Assembly: GCF_003286075.1 (NCBI RefSeq)
Contig: NZ_QLUV01000007.1
Coordinates: 1-64,000, forward strand
Length of the DNA stretch: 64,000 bases
Direction of reading: 5' to 3'
Source of the DNA: Paracoccus endophyticus
Lineage (GTDB): Bacteria; Pseudomonadota; Alphaproteobacteria; Rhodobacterales; Rhodobacteraceae
Each line of letters starts with the position of its first letter. The stretch's first letter is position 1. Positions 28,605 to 38,989 of this stretch are shown piece by piece. Both the position numbers and the translations under genes were made by a program. The notes below the pieces were generated by a model, which did not search any database, was not told where the DNA came from, and saw only the letters and a program-made list of their open reading frames with translations.

Positions 28605-30512
28605 TCAACGGACCAGCGGCTTGCCGTGCTGGGCGTGGCGCACCGCCAGCTTGCGCGCCATGCGTCCCGACAGCAGCGGCCGCGCGGACGCGGGCAGGTC
28701 GGCCGGGTCACGGTCGCGCAGTTGCGGAAACAGGACAAGGATCTCCTCGCGCGCCGCCGCACCCACGGACTTCAGCGCCTCGGGCCCCGTATAAAGGGAT
28801 TCCGTCGGCGCCCCGTTCGAGAAGACCACCTCGTGCCGGTCGCACAGGAAATGGACATAGGTCACGTCGGCTGCGTCATCCAGGTCGATGCCGTCGATCT
28901 GCAACAGCTGCTTGGCCGCGACCAGCACCTCGGGGGCGCCGAACATCCGCTGCGCGATGGCCGACCGCACCAGCACCCGGTGCTGGGGGCTGACCACCAG
29001 ATCGGCGGCGGGAAGGCCCGCGCCCAGGGCGCCGCGGCGGATGCGCACCGGACGCAGGGCGGGATGCTGGTCCAGCACGCCCGCGTCCAGCCGCCGCACG
29101 CCCACCCAGCGCACCGGCTGGGGGCCGTTGTCCGCCGTGACGACGCGATCGCCCGGGACCAGATCCTCGACCCGGACCTCGCCCCGCTCGGTGCGGATCA
29201 GCGTGCCCGCCGCAAAGCACGGCACGCCCATCGCGAACAGCTCGGCATTCGTGTAGGGGGCGTCGCGCCCAACGCCGCGCAGGGTGACGCTTTCGCCGCC
29301 GCCAAAGGTCAGCACGACATCGTCGAAGCGTCCGTCGCTGTCGGTATCGACCAGCGTCTGGGACACGTCGTCCACGTTGACCGGGTTGCCGTCGGCATCG
29401 GTCAGCCCGCCCACGTCAAGGCGGTCGGTCGAGCTGGCAACCCCGCCCGAGGTCGTCGCCCCCTCGAAGCCGGACAGCGTGTCGGCGCCCGACCCGGTCT
29501 CCAGCACCACCAGATCGGCGGCGCCGTCGCCCTGGCCTGCGCCGGTAACGCCCAGCAGAATGCTGTCGTTGCCCGTGCCGCCCGTCACGGTATCCGCGCC
29601 GCTGCCCGCGTCGATTGCGTCGTTGCCCGCGCCCGCCCGGATCAGGTCGTCCTGGCTGCCGGCGTTGATCGTGTCGCGATGGACGCTGCCGGTGATCGTG
29701 TCGTTGCCGCCGACCGTGCTGACGCTGAAGCCACCCGTCGCGGCGCTGCCGTCCACGGTGTCGCCGGATTCGCTGGTCACGACCGTCTCGATCTCGGTGA
29801 ACGCGACCGTCATCGTGCCAGAGGCCAGCGTTCCGGCCTCGGCCCCGGTGAAGGTCAGGCTCGCAGGGTTCGGCAGGTCATAGCCGTCCAGCACGTCAAA
29901 GTCGTTTCCCGTCTCGCCACCCGAAACGGTTGCCGTGCCTGTGCCGGACTGCCCGGCCGCGACAACGAAGCCGTCGCGCCCCTCGCCCCCCTGTGCGCTG
30001 TCGCCTGCCCCTGCGTGAAGCACGTCATTGCCATCGCCGCCGACCAGCACGTCCGCGCCGTGGCCGCCGTTCAGGCTGTCGTCGCCCCCGCCGCCCAGCA
30101 GCGTGTCGTCGCCCGCGTCCCCGAACAGGGTGTCGTTCCCGCCCGCGTCCGACCCGTCCAGCGTGTCGCCAAAGCCCCGGAGGACATCGTTGCCGCCCCC
30201 GCCCTGCACCGAATCCGCCCCCGCGCCGGCATAGACCGTGTCGTCGCCCGCCCCTGCGTTGATGGTGTCGTCGCCGTCAAGGCCCTGGATGACGTCGTCG
30301 TCGGTGCCCGACGCGTTGTCGGCGCCGTCCACCCGGTCGCCCTCGGGGTCGCCCAGGTAAGCGGCGTCGATCAGGTCGCCGTCCGCGGTGCCTTCGACAA
30401 CCTGGGGCACAGCCAGCGGTTGCACACCGGGTTGCGGGTCGGCGTCGGACGGGGACGGATCGTGCGTCGCATCGCCAGAGGTATCGTGATCAGAAAAGCC
30501 GTTGTGGGCCAT
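28605..30512 (-). CDS. secreted RTX-repeat protein with C-terminal Hint domain
   Basis: This is a 635-residue protein. The N-terminal part carries many RTX nonapeptides of type GGxGxDxLx (such as GGGGNDVLRG, GDAGDDTLLG and GGDGNDVLHA, about residues 70-180, with another set near 260-310) that bind calcium. From about residue 425 comes a Hint_2 domain opening with CFAAGTLIRTERGEVRVEDL, containing SPQHRVLV, and ending with an arginine-rich tail. No signal peptide is seen; type I secretion via a C-terminal signal is usual for RTX proteins. The start at 30512 is chosen because AGGG lies 9 bases upstream; an ATG at 30521 sits on that site. The 270 bases upstream hold no gene. Confidence 0.88.
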   Translation of the reverse strand: MAHNGFSDHDTSGDATHDPSPSDADPQPGVQPLAVPQVVEGTADGDLIDAAYLGDPEGDRVDGADNASGTDDDVIQGLDGDDTINAGAGDDTVYAGAGADSVQGGGGNDVLRGFGDTLDGSDAGGNDTLFGDAGDDTLLGGGGDDSLNGGHGADVLVGGDGNDVLHAGAGDSAQGGEGRDGFVVAAGQSGTGTATVSGGETGNDFDVLDGYDLPNPASLTFTGAEAGTLASGTMTVAFTEIETVVTSESGDTVDGSAATGGFSVSTVGGNDTITGSVHRDTINAGSQDDLIRAGAGNDAIDAGSGADTVTGGTGNDSILLGVTGAGQGDGAADLVVLETGSGADTLSGFEGATTSGGVASSTDRLDVGGLTDADGNPVNVDDVSQTLVDTDSDGRFDDVVLTFGGGESVTLRGVGRDAPYTNAELFAMGVPCFAAGTLIRTERGEVRVEDLVPGDRVVTADNGPQPVRWVGVRRLDAGVLDQHPALRPVRIRRGALGAGLPAADLVVSPQHRVLVRSAIAQRMFGAPEVLVAAKQLLQIDGIDLDDAADVTYVHFLCDRHEVVFSNGAPTESLYTGPEALKSVGAAAREEILVLFPQLRDRDPADLPASARPLLSGRMARKLAVRHAQHGKPLVR

Positions 30513-30782
30513 TTCGCACATCCCTGAATCGCGCCGTGGAAAAAGCGCATGACATTGACGCGGCCGGCAAAGCCGGTCGCATTGAAACGGCATCATGCGA
30601 TCGAAATGTGGGGTCGGTCTGCCGGTCTCGACAGAACGCAGACGGCCGGAAATTGGCCGAACCGACAGTTCGCTGACACAGATGCGCCGCGTTCTGCGGC
30701 AAGAACCGACGATACGGAAGCCTCAAGGGTGGTCAACGTATCTTTTGGGCAGGGGCGCGGCGGCAGGTGCCGCTCGGCCGCC

Positions 30783-31301
30783 TCAGGCCAGGGTCAGGGT
30801 CATGAACACACTGTTCGGGTCCGGCCCGTAGCCCTGGAAGGGGCCGCATTCGCGGAACCCGGCGGCGGCATACAGGCGGCGCGCGGCGCCGAAGGTGGGC
30901 TGGACGCCGGTTTCCAGCGACAGCCGCGTGAGCCCCGCGCGCCCGGCATGGTCGATCAGCGCCCCCAGCAGGCGCCGCGACAGGCCGCGGCCGCGGTGCT
31001 CGGCCAGCACGTGCATCGACTTGATCTCGCCGTGCCCGGGCGCGATGCGCTTGACCGCGCCCATGCCCACCGGCTGGCCGCCGTCGCGCATCACAAGAAA
31101 CGCGATGGCGGGGTCGTCCAGCTGCGCGCGCGGCAGCATGTGGATCGATTCCGGCGGCGTGTCGGCGTGCATGTCCGCAACGTGGCGGGCGAACAGCAGG
31201 TCCAGATCGGCCCCCAGGGGGCTTTCGGCGGCAATCGTCAGGCCGGGGCCGGGTTGCCCGCCCGAACCGCCCCGGGAACCCGACACGTCAAGATCCGCCA
31301 T
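30783..31301 (-). CDS. GNAT-family N-acetyltransferase
   Basis: This is a 172-residue acetyltransferase. The acetyl-CoA loop is in the segment EIKSMHVLAEHRGRGLSRRL (Q/RxxGxG/A type, about residue 90), followed by ALIDHAGRAGLTRLSLETG and the C-terminal LYAAAGFRECGPFQGYGPDP. These are typical of the small-molecule GNAT group that includes YncA- and YafP-like proteins. The acceptor is unknown. The start at 31301 is preceded by GGGGGTCC. The gene lies downstream of the cupin on the same strand, 155 bases apart, with no gene between. Confidence 0.88.
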   Translation of the reverse strand: MADLDVSGSRGGSGGQPGPGLTIAAESPLGADLDLLFARHVADMHADTPPESIHMLPRAQLDDPAIAFLVMRDGGQPVGMGAVKRIAPGHGEIKSMHVLAEHRGRGLSRRLLGALIDHAGRAGLTRLSLETGVQPTFGAARRLYAAAGFRECGPFQGYGPDPNSVFMTLTLA

Positions 31302-31456
31302 CAAAGGACCCCCTATCTGCTCTCGTGCCCGCCCCATGTGGCGCATCCGCCGCCAGCGTAGTCGCCCTGCCATCCGGGCAGAAGATGCGGGGCCGCATGC
31401 CCCGGGACCGGCAACCAGGTGCGGTCCCTTTCCCGGCCTGACAGGACCGATACGCG

Positions 31457-31852
31457 TCAGCCGGCGTAGTCGCTGTCCGAAACCTTGTCCATCCACGTCA
31501 CGGTGCGGCCGTCGAGCGATTCCTGGATGGCAATGTGGGTCATGGCCACGTCCGCCGCAGCACCATGCCAGTGCACCTCGTCGGGTGCGAACCACACGAT
31601 GTCGCCGGGGCGGATATCCTCGACCGGGCCGCCCTTGCGCTGCACGCGGCCCACACCCGCGGTGACGATCAGCGTCTGGCCCAGCGGGTGCGTGTGCCAG
31701 GCGGTGCGCGCGCCCGGCTCGAACGTGACGGTGACGCAGGCCACGCGGGCGGGCGGCTGCCTCGAAAAGGCCGCGTCCATGCGGACGGCTCCGGTGAACC
31801 ACTCCTCGGGTCCCCGGACGGACGGCGTCGTCCCGGCGCGCATGATCTCCAT
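31457..31852 (-). CDS. cupin-domain protein
   Basis: This is a 131-residue single cupin barrel. Motif 1 is WHTHPLGQTLIVTAGVGRVQ with its metal-binding histidines near residue 53. Motif 2 is IRPGDIVWFAPDEVHWHGAA near residue 82. The overall pattern resembles (R)-mandelonitrile-lyase-like and carboxymuconolactone-decarboxylase-associated cupins, but the reaction is not readable. The start at 31852 has AGGGGAGA upstream; an internal ATG at 31843 is less likely. Upstream on the same strand lies a decayed response-regulator fragment. Confidence 0.88.
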   Translation of the reverse strand: MEIMRAGTTPSVRGPEEWFTGAVRMDAAFSRQPPARVACVTVTFEPGARTAWHTHPLGQTLIVTAGVGRVQRKGGPVEDIRPGDIVWFAPDEVHWHGAAADVAMTHIAIQESLDGRTVTWMDKVSDSDYAG

Positions 31853-31999
31853 TGCGGATCTCCCCTGATCGGGCACCGTGCGCCGGACCGGTCCGGCCCG
31901 TCGCGTGAACCCGGGGCCAGCATGGGGCCATCGTGGGGCGGGATCAATGCGGCGGGCCGGCCCCCGCGCCGCGATGCCGGGATCAGCGCAGGGCGGGCG

Positions 32000-32203
32000 C
32001 GCTGAACCGCGCCTCGGACCCGCCCTCGGCCCGTCGCCGTCCGGCAGGCGCAGGTCCAGCAGGATCAGCGCATAAGGGGTCCCGCGGACGACAGCGCGCG
32101 CCTCCTCGGGCGTGGGGGCAAGATCCATGGCATGGCTCGCCGCGCAGAGGCTCTACCACCCCGGCCCCGGGTCAGGCTCGTCCCTGACGGCCAGCAGCCG
32201 CAT
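32000..32203 (-). pseudogene. decayed N-terminal fragment of a response regulator
   Basis: Reading down the minus strand from an ATG at 32203 gives MRLLAVRDEPDPGPGW and then an in-frame TAG. This mimics the opening MRLLLVEDEPDL of OmpR-type receivers. A second frame then gives AASHAMDLAPTPEEARAVV and YALILLDLRLPDGDG, the receiver's conserved phospho-aspartate strand. After DGDG the similarity fades and the rest of the receiver and DNA-binding domain is missing. This is therefore a truncated, frameshifted relic. The exact ends are approximate. Confidence 0.6.
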
Positions 32204-32316
32204 CCGATTCCCTGATCCGCGCAATTTTTCCCCGTGCAAGCCGATCGTCAGCAAACCGTAAGGTTGCGCGCGCAATCGGCCCCGACAAGGATACAGCGGA
32301 CGGGACGCGCGGCGAC

Positions 32317-32592
32317 ATGACAACCACAACCCTCTGGCTCGGGACCGGGTTTCTTGGCCAGATGCTATTCACCTCGCGCTTTCTGGTCCAGTGGATCACG
32401 TCCGAGCGGCGGGGCGAAAGCGTGGTCCCGGTGGCGTTCTGGTGGTTCAGCCTTGCGGGCGGCGTGACGCTGCTTGGCTATGCGGTCTGGCGCCAGGACC
32501 CGGTGTTCATCCTGGGCCAGGCGGCGGGCCTTGTGGTGTACGCCCGCAACCTGTCGCTGATCCGTGCGAAACGCCGGGTGGCCCCCCGATGA
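32317..32592 (+). CDS. lipid-A-disaccharide synthase N-terminal-domain protein (LABN)
   Basis: This is a 91-residue membrane protein consisting only of the LABN domain. Three hydrophobic helices carry the pattern LGQMLFTSRFLVQWITSERR, then VVPVAFWWFSLAGG and GQAAGLVVYARNLSLI. The same domain precedes LpxB in some bacteria, but here it stands alone. Stand-alone LABN proteins occur beside polyprenyl-phosphate glycosyltransferases. It is the first gene of a three-gene operon whose members overlap by ATGA, so a shared task in envelope glycan modification is likely (inference). Confidence 0.85.
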   Translation: MTTTTLWLGTGFLGQMLFTSRFLVQWITSERRGESVVPVAFWWFSLAGGVTLLGYAVWRQDPVFILGQAAGLVVYARNLSLIRAKRRVAPR

Positions 32593-34223
32593 CCGACGCT
32601 GTGGATGCGGGGCCGGTCCGGGCCGGGGCCTGGCCGCGGGCGACGGCGCGCAGTCCCGGCGTGGCACGCCGGGCCACCGCCCTTGCGGTGCTGGCGTTCA
32701 CGGTCGTGGCCGTCGCGGGCGTGCTGCTGCGCCCCGCCCTGCCGGTGGACGAGACCCGATACCTTGCCGTCGCGTGGGAGATGTGGACCAGCGGCGACTG
32801 GCTGGTGCCGACGAAGAATTTCGCGCTCTATACCCACAAGCCGCCGCTGCTGTTCTGGGCGATGAACCTGGTCTGGTCCGTGACCGGCGTGTCCGAGACC
32901 GCGGCCAGGCTGGTCGGTCCGGGCCTTGCCGTGCTGGCGCTGCTGCTGACCAGTCGGCTTGCCCGCGTCCTGTGGCCCGCCGATCCGGCCATCGGGGCGC
33001 GTGCGACGCTGGCGCTGTCGGGGATGTTCGCCTTTGCGCTGACCGGCGGGCTGACGATGTTCGACGCCGCGCTGGCGGCGGCGACGGTGGGCGGGATGCT
33101 GGCGCTGGTGCGTGCGCTCGGGTCCGGGCGGCGCCGGGACTGGGCGCTTGTGGGGGTCGCGCTGGCCCTGGGCGGGCTGACCAAGGGGCCGGTCATCGTG
33201 CTGCATCTGGGGCCGGCGCTGGTGCTGGCGCCGCTGTGGGCACGGGGGCAGGCCGCCGTCCCGCTGCGCGATGGGGCACGCGGGGCGGCCGTCGCGCTGG
33301 GTGTCGGTCTGGCGCTGGTCGCGCTGTGGGTGGTGCCCGCGGCCCTGTCCGGCGGGCCGGAGTACCGCGAGGCCATCCTGTGGACGCAAAGCGCGGGCCG
33401 GGTGGCCGGATCGTTCGCCCACGCCAAGCCCTGGTGGTTCTTTGCCGCGCTGATGCCGGTGCTGCTGTTTCCATGGATCGCCGTCCCGGCCCTGTGGCGG
33501 GCGGCCGCCGGGCAGGACTGGCGCGATCCGGGGTTGCGTCTCTGCCTGGTCTGGGCCGGATCGGCGCTGGTGCTGTTCAGCCTGATCAGCGGCAAGCAGG
33601 CGCATTACCTTGTCCCGGAACTGCCCGCCGCCGCGCTGATCGTCGCGCGCCTTGCACCCCCGCGGTTCTCGGTCGCGGGACCCGCGATCATCCTGGGCCT
33701 GGCGGCGCTGGCCTGCGCCGGCATCGCCGCCGGCCTGATCCCGGTCGGCCGGGCAGAGGCGCTTGTCCAGCCGCGCACGATGCTGCTGGCCACGGGCTTC
33801 CTGCTGGCCGCCGCCAGCCTTGGGGCGCTGCGCGTCCGGGGGCTGGGCGGGGGCGTGGTGCTGACGCTGGGAACGCTGCTGTCGCTGAACCTGCTGGTCA
33901 GCCTGACCGCGTCCGGTTCCCTTTACGACAGCCGCCCCATCGCCGCCGCGATTGCCCCGTCCGAGGCGGAGGGCATCGCGTTCTACGGACAGAGCTATCA
34001 TGCCGAGTTCAACTTTGCCGCGCGCCTGAGAGCGCCCGTGGCCACGCCCCCGACCCCTCGGGACTTGGCCGCATGGCAGGCCGCCCATCCGCGCGGCGTC
34101 ATCGTCGCGCGGCGCGACAAGGCCCACCCGCCCTGGCCCGCGCGCCGCACGATTGCGTTCCGCAACTCTCCCTATGCCATCTGGCAGGTCGCCGATGCGC
34201 CGCAACTGGAGCCTTCGCCATGA
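32589..34223 (+). CDS. GT39/ArnT-like polytopic glycosyltransferase
   Basis: This is a 544-residue inner-membrane enzyme with about twelve hydrophobic helices. Its first periplasmic loop carries the GT-C acidic pair in PVDETRYLAVAWEMW (residues about 52-66), and the following FALYTHKPPLLFW is the conserved lipid-donor region of ArnT-type transferases. Such enzymes move a sugar from a polyprenyl-phosphate donor to lipid A or another periplasmic acceptor. The start overlaps the LABN stop and the stop overlaps the GT2 start. Donor and acceptor sugars cannot be told from the sequence. Confidence 0.86.
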   Translation: MTDAVDAGPVRAGAWPRATARSPGVARRATALAVLAFTVVAVAGVLLRPALPVDETRYLAVAWEMWTSGDWLVPTKNFALYTHKPPLLFWAMNLVWSVTGVSETAARLVGPGLAVLALLLTSRLARVLWPADPAIGARATLALSGMFAFALTGGLTMFDAALAAATVGGMLALVRALGSGRRRDWALVGVALALGGLTKGPVIVLHLGPALVLAPLWARGQAAVPLRDGARGAAVALGVGLALVALWVVPAALSGGPEYREAILWTQSAGRVAGSFAHAKPWWFFAALMPVLLFPWIAVPALWRAAAGQDWRDPGLRLCLVWAGSALVLFSLISGKQAHYLVPELPAAALIVARLAPPRFSVAGPAIILGLAALACAGIAAGLIPVGRAEALVQPRTMLLATGFLLAAASLGALRVRGLGGGVVLTLGTLLSLNLLVSLTASGSLYDSRPIAAAIAPSEAEGIAFYGQSYHAEFNFAARLRAPVATPPTPRDLAAWQAAHPRGVIVARRDKAHPPWPARRTIAFRNSPYAIWQVADAPQLEPSP

Positions 34224-35038
34224 CCCGCCCCCTCGACATCAGCGTCGTGATCCCCGCGCGCGACGAGATCGCCGCCCTTGCCCCCCTGATCCAGGGCGTG
34301 GGCCAGGCCCTTGCCGGCCGCGCGTTCGAGGTGATCGTCGTTGACGACGGATCGACCGACGGCACCCCCCACGCCCTTGGGGCCCTGCAGGCCCGGCATC
34401 CGTGGCTGTTCTGGGCGCGCAACGACACGGCCTGGGGTCAGTCGGCCGCGATCCGGCGGGGGGTTCGCATGGCGCGGGGGGCGATCGTGGTCACGCTGGA
34501 CGGCGACGGACAGAACCCGCCCGACCAGATCCCCGCGCTGCTGGCGCCCTTTGCCGCGGCAGGCAGTGACGCGCTGGGACTGGTTCAGGGCGAGCGTGTG
34601 GGTCGCAGGGACACCGCCCTGAAGCGCCGGGCATCGCGGGCCGCCAACGCCATCCGGCGCGCCCTGCTGCGCGACGGCGTGCGGGATTCGGGATGCGGGC
34701 TCAAGGCATTTCGGCGCGAGGCCTATCTTGACCTGCCGTGGTTCGACCACATCCACCGCTTCATGCCGGCGATGATGCTGCGTGAGGGGTGGCACGTGGT
34801 GTCGGTACCCGTCACGCACCGCGACCGGCAGGGCGGCGTGTCGAAATACGGCGTCGTGGGCCGCGGGCTTGTGGGCATACCCGACCTGCTGGGCGCGGCA
34901 TGGCTGATCCGCCGCGCCGGGCCGCCCCGCCACCCGCGCGCCCCCGGGCAGACGGATCAGGCCGCCACGGCTGCCGCGCGCCCCGCGCCGCCGACCGGGG
35001 ACCTTCACGTCAGCAGCGAGAGCCTGCCGAAGGCCTGA
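34220..35038 (+). CDS. GT2 glycosyltransferase, DPM1/ArnC-like
   Basis: This is a 272-residue cytosolic-face enzyme. A GT-A fold is seen in ISVVIPARDEIAAL, VIVVDDGSTDGT (residues about 40-51) and the DxD-type VTLDGDGQNPP near residue 95. SGCGLKAFRREAYLDL is the family's acceptor-side signature. It has no C-terminal membrane helices, unlike ArnC. Enzymes of this group load a sugar onto polyprenyl phosphate, which would feed the ArnT-like neighbour encoded four bases earlier. The last 40 residues are proline- and alanine-rich and probably disordered. Confidence 0.87.
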   Translation: MTRPLDISVVIPARDEIAALAPLIQGVGQALAGRAFEVIVVDDGSTDGTPHALGALQARHPWLFWARNDTAWGQSAAIRRGVRMARGAIVVTLDGDGQNPPDQIPALLAPFAAAGSDALGLVQGERVGRRDTALKRRASRAANAIRRALLRDGVRDSGCGLKAFRREAYLDLPWFDHIHRFMPAMMLREGWHVVSVPVTHRDRQGGVSKYGVVGRGLVGIPDLLGAAWLIRRAGPPRHPRAPGQTDQAATAAARPAPPTGDLHVSSESLPKA

Positions 35039-35041
35039 CGC

Positions 35042-35353
35042 TCAGTGCGTCCAGGGCAGGCGGCGGTCGGTCGCAAAGTTCTCGCCGTAGCCGCGGGGGC
35101 GGACGTTCACGCCGCGCTTGTTCGGCTCGATCACGATATAGTCCAGCCCCTCGGCCTTGGCATAGGCCTCGGCCTCGGCCCGGGTGGCAAAGCGCAGCCG
35201 CACCTGCGCCTGCGTGTCGTCGCTGCTGGTCCAGCCCATCAGCGGGTCAATCCCGCGCTGGTCCGAGGGCGGAAAGTCCAGCACCCAGGATTTCGACCGG
35301 GCGGTCCCGGACTGCATGGCGTTGCGGGCAGGCTGATAGATGCGGACGCGCAT
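35042..35353 (-). CDS. NADH-ubiquinone oxidoreductase accessory subunit, NDUFS4-like
   Basis: This 103-residue protein is the bacterial counterpart of the 18-kDa accessory subunit of complex I (ETC_C1_NDUFA4/NDUFS4 family). Typical segments are [34 protein letters not shown] and [18 protein letters not shown], which are the mitochondrial hallmarks. It would sit on the matrix-side (cytosolic) arm of complex I. In Alphaproteobacteria the gene is usually outside the nuo operon, as here. The stop lies three bases from the stop of the GT2 gene, so the two genes converge. Confidence 0.92.
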   Translation of the reverse strand: MRVRIYQPARNAMQSGTARSKSWVLDFPPSDQRGIDPLMGWTSSDDTQAQVRLRFATRAEAEAYAKAEGLDYIVIEPNKRGVNVRPRGYGENFATDRRLPWTH

Positions 35354-35473
35354 GACGATGATCCCGATGATGGTGCTGGTCTTGTGCCGCAAGGCCGCGA
35401 GGCGTTCAAGCCCGGCGGGAACGCAACGGCGGCCGGGCGCGTTGACCGGTACCCCCAGAACGGAGATCCGACG

Positions 35474-36139
35474 ATGAATCGCCCAACCGCCGTTGCGACC
35501 CGACAGCAGGACCTGCGGCTGCCCGCCGCGCTGATGCTGGGCGCGGTTCTGGTGCTGGCGCCGATGACGGCCCGGGCCCAGACGACCCCTGCGCCGGCCG
35601 ATGCCGCCGCGCAACCCGCCGACCCATCCGCGGCGGCCGCCACAGCCGCGCCTGCGGACGCCGCCGCAGCCCCGGCCGCCGGCCAGTTCCGTCAGGCCGG
35701 CGCGACACTGCAAAACGCCGAGGGCGGCCAGGTGGGCGCCGTCATCATCACCGAAACCGAATCGGGCGTCATGCACCTGATCATGGACATCGGCGAAGGC
35801 GCCCTGCCCGCGACCCAGCACGCGGTCCACATCCACGAAACCGGCGCGTGCGAGGCCCCGACCTTTGAATCCGCGGGCGGCCACCTTGCCGGCGACAAGG
35901 AGCATGGGCTGCATTCCCCCAAGGGGATACACCCCGGCGACCTGCCCAACATCACCCTGTATGAATCCGGCGCGGTGCATGTCGAATATTTCCTGCCCGG
36001 CGTGCTGATGGATCAGATCATGGATGCCGACGGGTCGGCGGTGGTGATCCATGCCGGGGTCGATGACTATACGTCCCAACCTGCGGGCAACGCAGGCGAC
36101 CGCATCGCCTGCGGGGTTCTGGCCGCACCGACGAACTGA
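35474..36139 (+). CDS. sodC: Cu/Zn superoxide dismutase family protein
   Basis: This 221-residue periplasmic protein is predicted to dismutate superoxide. A signal peptide ends at TARAQ (residue about 36). A long Ala/Pro linker follows (residues 37-72), then the SOD barrel with metal ligands in [30 protein letters not shown] and [10 protein letters not shown]. These are the copper and zinc histidines plus the disulfide cysteine at 122; the partner cysteine is in RIACGVL. The linker is longer than in most bacterial SodC. GGAG precedes the start and a clean terminator follows the stop. Confidence 0.92.
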   Translation: MNRPTAVATRQQDLRLPAALMLGAVLVLAPMTARAQTTPAPADAAAQPADPSAAAATAAPADAAAAPAAGQFRQAGATLQNAEGGQVGAVIITETESGVMHLIMDIGEGALPATQHAVHIHETGACEAPTFESAGGHLAGDKEHGLHSPKGIHPGDLPNITLYESGAVHVEYFLPGVLMDQIMDADGSAVVIHAGVDDYTSQPAGNAGDRIACGVLAAPTN

Positions 36140-36163
36140 GGTGCGCCGGACGTGAACGACACA

Positions 36164-36190
36164 GGGCCGCCAGTCCGGGCGGCCCTTTTC
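36164..36190 (+). terminator. terminator of sodC
   Basis: GGGCCGCC and GGCGGCCC pair around a 6-base loop and are followed by TTTT. It is placed 25 bases after the sodC stop. Confidence 0.85.
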
Positions 36191-36191
36191 C

Positions 36192-36208
36192 TTGAACCGT
36201 AGCCGTTC
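36192..36208 (+). promoter_or_regulatory. possible LexA-like site at the uvrB promoter
   Basis: GAAC-N7-GTTC lies at 36194-36208 and overlaps a TTGAAC -35-like hexamer, about 45 bases before the uvrB start. The alphaproteobacterial LexA box is usually the direct repeat GTTC-N7-GTTC. The inverted arrangement with the same spacing is suggestive only. Confidence 0.4.
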
Positions 36209-36252
36209 CGACGCCAGCTATGGGAAGCCGCATGGTCCGGCAGAGGTTCGCC

Positions 36253-38436
<2,184 letters not shown>

Positions 38437-38448
38437 GGCCCCGCCCCG

Positions 38449-38757
38449 TCAGCCGCAGCTGACCGAGATCACCGTGCCCCTGGCATCCGTCACGATGTTC
38501 AGCCGGTCGTCCTGATAGTCATCCAGAACCATCGCGCCGCTTTTCAGGATGCGGTGGTTCAGGCCCTGCGGCAGCCTGGCGGCCGCAGCAGGGGTGCCCA
38601 CCAGCGTCGTCCACTCACGCGGCGAGCAGGCGACCGCGCCGGCTTTGGCCGGGGCACGTGTCGACGCCGCCCCCTCGATGCAGCCCGCCAGGGCAAGCAG
38701 CGCGGCAAGCGCGATCGCGCGGCGGCACGGGGCGGGCATCCTGATGACAGTTGGCAC
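38449..38757 (-). CDS. lipoprotein with protease-inhibitor I78-like domain
   Basis: This is a 102-residue predicted lipoprotein. The leader ends in LALAGC, so Cys26 would be lipidated. The mature part contains the I78 pattern: LVGTPAAAARLPQGLNHRIL followed by DYQDDRLNIVTDARG and a final VSCG. I78 proteins resemble potato-inhibitor-type serine protease inhibitors and are common small lipoproteins in Alphaproteobacteria. Real inhibition is untested. The GTG at 38757 is chosen because AAAGGA lies 6 bases before it; an ATG at 38739 is possible but has no site. It converges on uvrB with 12 bases between stops. Confidence 0.8.
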   Translation of the reverse strand: MPTVIRMPAPCRRAIALAALLALAGCIEGAASTRAPAKAGAVACSPREWTTLVGTPAAAARLPQGLNHRILKSGAMVLDDYQDDRLNIVTDARGTVISVSCG

Positions 38758-38823
38758 GGCGGTCCTTTCTGCTGGGGCGGTCAGAACACCTGCCGCGTCG
38801 GGCAACGTCAACCCACCGGACGG

Positions 38824-38853
38824 AAAGGGCCGCCCTGCGTGACAGGGCGGCCC
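38824..38853 (-). terminator. terminator of tRNA-Val
   Basis: A perfect 11-bp stem (GGGCCGCCCTG and complement) with a 5-base loop is followed on the minus strand by TTTCC. It begins 8 bases after the tRNA 3' end. Confidence 0.8.
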
Positions 38854-38860
38854 GGAATGA

Positions 38861-38935
38861 TGGTGGGTGATAACGGATTTGAACCGCTGACATCTTCGAT
38901 GTGAACGAAGCGCTCTACCGCTGAGCTAATCACCC
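38861..38935 (-). tRNA. tRNA-Val (anticodon CAC)
   Basis: This 75-base cloverleaf has an encoded CCA. The acceptor arm GGGTGAT pairs with ATCACCC, the D stem is GCTC/GAGC, the anticodon stem CTTCG/CGAAG holds loop TTCACAT, and the T arm contains GGTTCAAATCC. Anticodon CAC decodes GUG. Confidence 0.95.
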
Positions 38936-38989
38936 GGTGGACGGCTAGATAGCCGCTGCCACGGCATCCCGCAAGGGGTGATCGGCAGG

